From: Bacillota bacterium
GTDB lineage: Bacteria > Bacillota > Sulfobacillia > RBS10-35 > JAJYVM01
NCBI GenBank assembly: GCA_021792015.1
Contig: JAJYVM010000258.1
Location: 1-5,814, forward strand
DNA length: 5,814 bases
Reading direction: 5' to 3'
Part shown: in pieces, positions 1-4,201 of the stretch
Layout of the letters: each line of letters begins with the position of its first letter
Numbering within the stretch: the first letter of the stretch is position 1
The notes under the pieces: model-generated
The model's database searches: none
Seen by the model: only the letters and a program-made list of their open reading frames with translations
Told to the model about the DNA's origin: nothing
Translations under genes and position numbers: made by a program

Positions 1-443
1 CCCTCGGCGACAACGGCTTTCCCGGCCTTGAGCTTCCCGGCGACCATGGCCTTGCCCGCCTCGACGCTTTCGGCGACGATCATGGCCTTCGCGGACTCGA
101 TCCCCTCGGCGGCGGCGATCACGGACTTTCCGGCCCTGAGCTTCAGCGCGGAGAGCATCGGCTGCGTGGGCTCGATCTTGTCGGCGACCACGGCATTCGC
201 GGCCTCGATGACATGCTCGCCCGCTGCCGCGTGGTGGCTGAGCGCCTGGTAGGCCATCCCGGCGGCCTCAGCCAGGCGCCCTTCCGTGTAGTGGAGCACG
301 GCCTTCACTTCCAGCCTGGCCGCCTCCTTGTGGTGCTCGGCAGCTTGCCGGTAATGCTCGATCGCGATGCGATGTTGTTCTCCCGCTTCACGGTGGTCCG
401 CCGCCGCCAGCTGTCCGTGGTCCTTTGCGACACGCTCCTCCAT
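1..443 (-). CDS. Alanine/histidine-rich helical repeat protein, partial (N-terminal 147 residues)
   Basis: An open minus-strand frame begins at ATG (443-441) and runs off the left edge without a stop, so the C-terminus is missing. The start is set by a very strong ribosome-binding site, GGAGGAGGAA, at 461-452, about 10 nt upstream. The predicted protein is almost entirely helical and low in complexity, with no signal peptide or membrane segment. Residues 13-47 form heptads (AAADHRE, AGEQHRI, AIEHYRQ, AAEHHKE, AARLEVK) with Ala at the first position and mostly His or Tyr near the fifth. There are ten His in the first 77 residues. From residue 102 onward the period changes to about 11-13 residues (for example VEAGKAMVAGK and LKAGKAVVAEG), with a small-Gly/Ala-Lys-Ala core. 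The first half recalls small His-rich 'AAEHHxxAA' bacterial proteins of unknown function; the second half recalls 11-mer amphipathic helices of LEA or apolipoprotein type. Function is unknown; a stress or surface-associating role is only inference. The gene is certain as coding, the role is not. Confidence 0.85.
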   Translation of the reverse strand, partial: MEERVAKDHGQLAAADHREAGEQHRIAIEHYRQAAEHHKEAARLEVKAVLHYTEGRLAEAAGMAYQALSHHAAAGEHVIEAANAVVADKIEPTQPMLSALKLRAGKSVIAAAEGIESAKAMIVAESVEAGKAMVAGKLKAGKAVVAE

Positions 444-451
444 GGTTCGGG

Positions 452-461
452 TTCCTCCTCC
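452..461 (-). promoter_or_regulatory. Ribosome-binding site of the left-edge repeat protein
   Basis: Read on the minus strand this is GGAGGAGGAA, close to a full anti-16S match, ending about 9-10 nt before the ATG at 443. It is the strongest Shine-Dalgarno sequence in the window and decides the start of the repeat protein. Confidence 0.75.
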
Positions 462-594
462 GACGCTGATGGGCTTCATCGGGTGGGGGCGGCAATCCGG
501 CGGTATCGGCAACCCGGAGGCACCTTGGCGACCGGCAGGCCGCCGAGCCCCCCTGGAGCGGACATGCCTGCACCTGGAAGTATGAAACCTTCGC

Positions 595-612
595 CGTTTA
601 GGCTGCTAAACG
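595..612. repeat. Perfect 7-bp inverted repeat with 4-bp spacer (possible operator)
   Basis: CGTTTAG (595-601) and CTAAACG (606-612) are perfect inverted repeats around GCTG. The arms are AT-rich for this genome, which makes a chance match less likely than for GC-only stems. The dyad lies about 150 bp upstream of the minus-strand start. A weak minus-strand -10-like hexamer (CATACT, reading 584-579) sits just downstream of it. It could be a repressor or activator site for the repeat protein. It has no T-tract, so an intrinsic terminator is unlikely. Confidence 0.4.
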
Positions 613-740
613 AGGTGCTGGCAGTCTGCGCGGTTTCGTCGCAAGTCACGTCATTGACCCCGGGGTACGTCAGCTTTCTGCTCCCCACGCAATGGTTGCC
701 AATGTTACCGGTCCGGAACCAGGCTGCAGAACCGGCATTG

Positions 741-888
741 GTGTGGTCGGACAACTCGGCCGTTATCATCGCGGGCTGCGGGGTCGTGCACGGCGAGCTG
801 GCGGCATTCGCCCGCGGCGCTCTCCCCGATGGGCTTGCGTACGTGCCGGTCCGGCAGACGCTGAACCGCCAATCGCTCATCCCTTCCC
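741..888 (+). pseudogene. Possible decayed gene fragment resembling the N-terminus of DUF1638 proteins
   Basis: In the frame of GTG 741 the translation includes NSAVIIAGCGVVHGELAAFA followed by PDGLAYVPVRQTLNR. Third positions in this stretch are about 87 percent G or C, as in real genes here, while the same frame upstream (582-740) is nearer 70 percent and downstream becomes Arg/Gly/Pro-rich. The pattern V-I-A-C-x-V-x-x-x-E-L-x-x-F-A, then K/R-Q-x-L-H/N, recalls the start of DUF1638 proteins from memory, though with a G inserted before the Cys and N in place of H. No good ribosome-binding site precedes GTG 741 and the similarity stops near 888. Faint later echoes exist in shifted frames (around 1030-1110) but are too weak to annotate. 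It could equally be a chance open stretch. Confidence 0.22.
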
Positions 889-1217
889 CAGACGCGCAGG
901 GCAGGGGCGGTGGGGGCGCTCGGCCGCAACGCCCGAAAGCTCCTCAACCGCGGCGAACCGGTGGGCGACGCGGCTTCGGCCCGTCCGAACGACGGAAGTG
1001 CAGGTGGCGCCTGCGGATTCCGATGATGAGTGTGGTGGGAGCCTGCGTCGGCGGCGGATGCGGGTTGGCCTCGGGCCGTATCCCGCCCGCTTGCGCCACG
1101 ACGAGGCACCGAGCACTCGGATGGCTGTGTCCGGTCGTTGTGGGGCGCGGTGCGGCAGACATGCCGTCGCGACGCGGGGCGGGCAGCGCAAAATGGCGTC
1201 CGGTCGCGAAAATCTCT

Positions 1218-1247
1218 TTGACCGGCGCCGGCTGCTCCCCCCACAAT
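1218..1247 (+). promoter_or_regulatory. Sigma70-type promoter for the carboxypeptidase-acetyltransferase pair
   Basis: TTGACC (1218-1223) matches the -35 consensus at five of six positions, and CACAAT (1242-1247) matches TATAAT at four of six after an 18-bp spacer. Transcription would begin near 1254, leaving a leader of about 22 nt that carries the GGGAGG at 1263-1268 and ends at the GTG start at 1276. This spatial fit is the main support. The spacer holds the palindrome CCGGCGCCGG (1222-1231), and an inverted pair CCGGTC (1200-1205)/GACCGG (1220-1225) overlaps the -35, so a repressor could act here. Confidence 0.42.
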
Positions 1248-1275
1248 GCAGAGGTGTGAAATGGGAGGTTGGCTG

Positions 1276-2493
1276 GTGCGGTTGCGGGTGCGCTCCTGGA
1301 GACCCCTGGGCATCCTGGCGTCGCTGATCCTGATCCTGGTCGTCGTCCAGCTCCTGCGCCCGGTTCCCCCGATCCAGCTCCGCACCAGCATGCCCGCCAC
1401 GCTGACCGTGCCGGGCCCGACGGCGCACATCCCGTGGCCCAGCGCGGGCCAGAGCGCGCTGGCTGTCGCCGGCGTGGGCATGGTCGGCACCTCCGGGACG
1501 ATCACCCCGACGCCCATCGCCAGCCTGGCGAAGATGATGGTCGCCTACCTCATCCTGAAGGACCACCCCCTCGGCGCGGGCCAGAACGGGCCGCAGCTCA
1601 CGGTGACCCCGGCCGACGTCGCCCTCTACCAGAGCGACGCGGCGGGCAACCAGTCGGTGCTGCCGGTCGCCGCCGGCGAGGTCCTCAACGAGCGGCAGAT
1701 GCTCGAGGGGCTGCTGCTGCCCTCGGGCAACAACGTCGCCACCATGCTCGCCCGCTGGGACGCCGGCAGCCTCTCGGCCTTCGTGGCCAAGATGAACGCG
1801 GCGGCCAAGGCCCTCGGCATGACGCAGAGCCACTACGCCGACGCCAGCGGGGTCGACCAGGCCACCGTCAGCACGGCCGTGGACCAGGTCCGGCTGGCCG
1901 AGGCGGACATGGCCAACCCGGTGTTCGCCGCCATCGTGCGCCTGCCGCAGGCCACGCTGCCGGTGGCGGGCGTCGTGTATAACGTCAACGCGGACCTCGG
2001 CCACGCCGGGATCATCGGGGTCAAGACCGGCAGCACGACAGCGGCCGGCGGCTGCCTGGTCGCGGCGCGCGAGGTGACCGTCGGCGGCACGCCGCGCCTC
2101 GTCATCGGCGCCGTGCTGGGCCAGGGCGGCCTGCAGCCGCTTCCGGATGCCCTGGCGGCGGGCAAGCGGCTGATGGCGGCGGTGCCCGGCCTGTTCGCCA
2201 TGGTCCACCCCGTGCGCGCGGGGCAGGTGGCCGCCTCGCTGGTGGCGCCGTGGACCCACCCGGTGGCGCTGGCCGTCCCCGCCCCGGCCCCGGGCTTTGT
2301 CGGCTGGGGCGGCCTGCGCGCCTCGGCGCACGTGGCGCCCACCGCGGATCTGAAGCCCGGCAAGCCGGTGGCCGCCGGCACGAAGGTCGCCTCGCTGACC
2401 CTGACCGTGGGCAGGCAGACGGCCACGCTGCCCCTTGCGGCCGGGGTCGCCATCGCCCCGCCGTCACTGGCCTGGCGGCTCATGCGACCCTGA
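1276..2493 (+). CDS. Membrane-anchored D-alanyl-D-alanine carboxypeptidase (peptidase S11 family)
   Basis: This serine penicillin-binding protein trims the terminal D-Ala from peptidoglycan stem peptides and so limits cross-linking, acting outside the cytoplasmic membrane. With start GTG 1276 it has 405 residues. A basic stretch (RLRVRSWRP) and a hydrophobic segment at about residues 11-27 form an uncleaved anchor or signal sequence. All three active-site motifs are present: SLAK with nucleophile Ser83 and Lys86, SGN at 150-152, and KTG at 250-252. A Pro/Ala-rich C-terminal part (about 300-405) may be a PBP5-like beta domain; no C-terminal membrane helix is seen. GTG 1276 is preferred because GGGAGG at 1263-1268 lies 7 nt upstream and fits the predicted transcript start. 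ATG 1261 (AGAGGTG only 4 nt upstream) and ATG 1246 are in-frame alternatives. An acetyltransferase follows after 30 bp. The family is secure; physiological role (vegetative, sporulation or other) cannot be told. Confidence 0.93.
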   Translation: MRLRVRSWRPLGILASLILILVVVQLLRPVPPIQLRTSMPATLTVPGPTAHIPWPSAGQSALAVAGVGMVGTSGTITPTPIASLAKMMVAYLILKDHPLGAGQNGPQLTVTPADVALYQSDAAGNQSVLPVAAGEVLNERQMLEGLLLPSGNNVATMLARWDAGSLSAFVAKMNAAAKALGMTQSHYADASGVDQATVSTAVDQVRLAEADMANPVFAAIVRLPQATLPVAGVVYNVNADLGHAGIIGVKTGSTTAAGGCLVAAREVTVGGTPRLVIGAVLGQGGLQPLPDALAAGKRLMAAVPGLFAMVHPVRAGQVAASLVAPWTHPVALAVPAPAPGFVGWGGLRASAHVAPTADLKPGKPVAAGTKVASLTLTVGRQTATLPLAAGVAIAPPSLAWRLMRP

Positions 2494-2523
2494 CGTTGGA
2501 GCAGACGGGAGGCCTTCCTAGCC

Positions 2524-3084
2524 GTGCGCGTCCCCGGCCAGCCTGTCCTCAAAACCGGCCGCCTGCTGCTGCGCCCCCTCGAGCCGGGCGACGCCGCAGA
2601 GGTGCAGCGCCTCGCGGGCCATGCGGCCGTGGCGTCGACCACCCGCAGCATCCCCCACCCGTACCCCGACGGCGCCGCCGAGGCCTTCATCGCCCTCACG
2701 CGGGCGAACGCCCAGCAGGGCCTCGGATACACGTACGCCGTGGTGGATCGCGCCGGCGGGCAGCTGACGGGGTGCGTGGGCCTGCGCCTTGACCCGCCCG
2801 ACCGCCGCGCCGAGCTCGGTTACTGGATCGGCGTGCCGTACTGGGGCCGGGGCGTTGCCACCGAGGCCGCCACCGCGATCCTGCGCTTCGCCTTCGCGCC
2901 TGAGCACCTCGACCTCAACCGCGTCTTCGCGACGGCTCTCACCCGCAACCCCGCCTCGTCGCGCGTGATGGAGAAAATCGGCCTCCTCCGCGAGGGCACC
3001 CTGCGCCAGCACGTCGTCAAGGACGGTGTGCCGGAGGACCTCGTCTTCTACGGCCTGGTCAGGGGCCAGCACCCGCCGCGCTGA
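2524..3084 (+). CDS. GNAT-family N-acetyltransferase, RimJ/RimL type
   Basis: A cytoplasmic acetyl-CoA-dependent acetyltransferase of 186 residues, the usual length for the RimJ/RimL branch, whose known members acetylate ribosomal protein N-termini, amino acids or small amines. The opening LKTGRLLLRPLEPGDAAEV (residues 9-27) is the hallmark N-terminal strand and helix of the branch. Motif A is ELGYWIGVPYWGRGVATEA (97-115), with the W-G-R-G-V-A loop that holds the CoA pyrophosphate. The motif B region is NPASSRVMEKIGLLREGTLR (142-161), in which Asn142 and the Ser pair are typical. The start is GTG 2524, preceded by GGGAGG at 2507-2512, about 11 nt upstream. It lies 30 bp after the carboxypeptidase with no promoter or terminator between, so the two are probably co-transcribed. 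The substrate cannot be predicted; a link to cell-wall precursors would be only a guess from position. Confidence 0.92.
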   Translation: MRVPGQPVLKTGRLLLRPLEPGDAAEVQRLAGHAAVASTTRSIPHPYPDGAAEAFIALTRANAQQGLGYTYAVVDRAGGQLTGCVGLRLDPPDRRAELGYWIGVPYWGRGVATEAATAILRFAFAPEHLDLNRVFATALTRNPASSRVMEKIGLLREGTLRQHVVKDGVPEDLVFYGLVRGQHPPR

Positions 3085-3441
3085 GCCCGGCCGCCCCCTT
3101 GACCCGCACGCCGCCGCCCGCAAATGTCGGGAACCCGCACGGTGTCCGAGCGAACCGTTTGTCGCTTCGCATCAAAGCCCTGGCAGACTTGAGACATCGG
3201 GGGTGATTGCTGCGCGCCGCGCCTGGCTCGGCGCGCGTCACACCCGTCCCCGGCGCCCGGGCCGGGCGGAAGCGGGGTCCGGGCAACCGGGAAACGGCGC
3301 CCAGCACCCGCACCGAACCCAGTGGCGGACGGCCAGCCAGGGCCGGAGAGCAGGTCGATCCGCCTGCAGCAGGGTTCTGCCCGTCCGGGACCGACCCCGT
3401 GGGCCGGTCCTCCAGACCACGAAGGGAGGGTTCCCGCGCCA
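3085..3441 (+). other. Gene-free stretch between acetyltransferase and Crp/Fnr gene
   Basis: Open frames here translate to Arg/Pro/Gly-rich strings with no supported start, so I call no gene. The first part (3085-3199) contains TTGACC at 3099-3104 and TTGTCG at 3159-3164, but no good -10 at the right distance, so the promoter of the downstream gene is not located. From about 3200 to 3410 the DNA is dense in inverted repeats that would fold in RNA; these are listed as a separate leader element. No T-tract follows any stem, so an intrinsic terminator for the upstream pair is not seen. Confidence 0.6.
3200..3410 (+). promoter_or_regulatory. Candidate structured 5' leader of the Crp/Fnr gene
   Basis: Five consecutive stem-loops can be drawn in the sense strand. 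I: GCGCGCCG (3212-3219) with CGGCGCGC (3229-3236), extended by GTGA (3203-3206) with TCAC (3238-3241). II: GCGGG (3272-3276)/CCCGC (3307-3311), GGGC (3281-3284)/GCCC (3299-3302) and CCG/CGG around a GGAAA loop. III: GGCGGA (3324-3329)/TCCGCC (3359-3364) stacked directly on CGGCC (3330-3334)/GGCCG (3341-3345), leaving a one-sided 13-nt purine-rich bulge (3346-3358). IV: GCAG/CTGC (3369-3380). V: GGACCG (3388-3393)/CGGTCC (3405-3410), 13 nt before GGGAGGG. I do not recognise a known riboswitch consensus. High GC makes short stems common by chance, so this is a hypothesis. Confidence 0.35.
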
Positions 3442-4101
3442 ATGACTTCCGTATTGACCGGTCCCCGTGCCCTTGCCACCGTCGAGATCGCCGCCGGCGC
3501 CTCGTTCGCGCCGGAGGTGCCCGGGGTGTATCTGATTCTGCAGGGCCGCGTGCGCTACGTCCACGTCACCGACGAGGGCCAGGCCATGGTCACCGGCGTG
3601 CTCGGCGCCGGGGAGGCCTTCATCTTCCGCCGGCCGTGGCTGCCCGGCAGCCCCAGCGGGTACGTGGAGGCATATGAGGAAGCGACCCTGTTGGTCGTGC
3701 GTGAGCGCGACATCGCCGAGCTGTCGGCCCGCCAGCCCACCCTGGCCGCCGCCATCACCCGTGCCCTGATGCGCCAGACCACTGACCTATTGGACATGGT
3801 GGGCGACCTGGTCCTGGCCAACGCGCGCGAGCGCGTGCTGCGGACCCTGATCCGGCTGGCTGACCGCCACGGCGTGCCCTCGGCCCAGGGCGACTACGTG
3901 CGCATCGCCGTCCCCCTGAAGCACCGGGACCTCGCCACGCTGGTCGGGGCCTGCCGCGAGACCGTGACAAACGTGCTGGCCGACCTTGCGGCGACCGGCG
4001 CCGTGCGCACGGGGCGGGCGACCATCTCCGTCTGCCGCGCCCGCGCCATCGACCTCCTGGAGGAGTCCCGGGACCGGCACGCCGTCACGACGACCGCATA
4101 G
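3442..4101 (+). CDS. Crp/Fnr-family transcriptional regulator
   Basis: A 219-residue DNA-binding regulator with the family's two domains. Residues about 10-90 form the cyclic-nucleotide-binding-like beta roll, seen in GVYLILQGRVRYV (28-40) and VLGAGEAFIF (53-62). A long dimerisation helix follows at about 96-140, then a Crp-type winged helix-turn-helix at about 158-196, with LATLVGACRETVTNVLADL (164-182) as the turn and recognition helix. Arg172 and Glu173 match Crp Arg180 and Glu181, but Asn177 stands where Crp has Arg185. The cAMP-binding Arg-Ser pair is not found and there is no N-terminal cysteine cluster, so neither a cAMP sensor nor an Fnr-type iron-sulfur oxygen sensor is likely; the signal is unknown. 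The N-terminus is short for the family. ATG 3442 is chosen because GGGAGGG (3424-3430) precedes it by about 11 nt; the frame stays open upstream to 3322 but looks non-coding. The gamma-glutamyltransferase gene follows on the same strand. Confidence 0.92.
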   Translation: MTSVLTGPRALATVEIAAGASFAPEVPGVYLILQGRVRYVHVTDEGQAMVTGVLGAGEAFIFRRPWLPGSPSGYVEAYEEATLLVVRERDIAELSARQPTLAAAITRALMRQTTDLLDMVGDLVLANARERVLRTLIRLADRHGVPSAQGDYVRIAVPLKHRDLATLVGACRETVTNVLADLAATGAVRTGRATISVCRARAIDLLEESRDRHAVTTTA

Positions 4102-4110
4102 GGACGGGCG

Positions 4111-4143
4111 GCCGCCACCTGCCTCCCACGGGGCCACGGCGGC
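4111..4143 (+). repeat. Stem-loop after the Crp/Fnr gene
   Basis: GCCGCC (4111-4116) pairs with GGCGGC (4138-4143) just after the TAG at 4099-4101. No T-run follows, so it is not a standard intrinsic terminator. It could be a transcript-stabilising or pausing hairpin, or chance in GC-rich DNA. Confidence 0.25.
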
Positions 4144-4173
4144 TGAGAGGTAAGGGCGGGGTGATTTCAGAAC

Positions 4174-4192
4174 CTCCCTGGTGCGAAGGGAG
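4174..4192 (+). promoter_or_regulatory. Hairpin masking the Shine-Dalgarno sequence of the gamma-glutamyltransferase gene
   Basis: CTCCCT (4174-4179) is a perfect complement of AGGGAG (4187-4192), with a 7-nt loop. AAGGGAG (4186-4192) is the ribosome-binding site lying 9 nt before GTG 4202, so the stem would hide it completely. The arrangement suggests translation of the enzyme is limited until the stem is opened by a ribosome, protein or competing RNA. Pairing is seen directly; regulation is inference. Confidence 0.4.
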
Positions 4193-4201
4193 CGCAAGCC
4201 C

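Larger units (their letters stand above)
444..1275. other. Long divergent intergenic region without a convincing intact gene
   Basis: This 832-bp stretch separates the minus-strand repeat protein from the plus-strand carboxypeptidase. Several open frames cross it on both strands, but most have arginine/proline/glycine-rich translations typical of non-coding high-GC DNA and lack supported starts. Parts of 580-740 are less GC-rich than the genes, which fits regulatory DNA. Within it I can support a ribosome-binding site at the left end, an 18-bp dyad at 595-612, a possible decayed gene fragment near 741-888 and a promoter near 1218-1247. Nothing definite is seen from about 890 to 1195. Confidence 0.6.

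Noticed and set aside
476..880. 134-codon minus-strand frame
   Set aside because: No recognisable motif, no good ribosome-binding site, and a Ser/Thr/Pro/Ala-rich translation; its high third-position GC is shared with the opposing frame.
213..1259. 348-codon plus-strand frame across the divergent region
   Set aside because: It overlaps the well-supported minus-strand repeat protein and is mostly Arg/Gly/Pro-rich; only a short part (741-888) looks gene-like.
877..2331. 484-codon open frame on the minus strand opposite the carboxypeptidase
   Set aside because: It mirrors the codon structure of the carboxypeptidase gene and shows no domain; stop codons are rare by chance at this GC content.
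3158..3176. TTTG-N11-CAAA as an Fnr/Crp-type autoregulatory site
   Set aside because: Only four bases pair per arm, spacing does not fit TTGAT-N4-ATCAA or TGTGA-N6-TCACA, and no promoter is located beside it.
3212..3236. GC-rich hairpin as an intrinsic terminator for the upstream gene pair
   Set aside because: No T-run follows the stem; it fits better as part of the leader structure or as chance.
3270..3330. Resemblance of the leader to a cobalamin riboswitch (GGGAA, CCCGC, CAGTGG pieces)
   Set aside because: The pieces are in the wrong order and the conserved core sequences are not complete.
3048..3479. Minus-strand frames across the acetyltransferase/Crp intergenic region
   Set aside because: Arg/Gly/Pro-rich translations without ribosome-binding sites; they cover the inverted-repeat leader instead.
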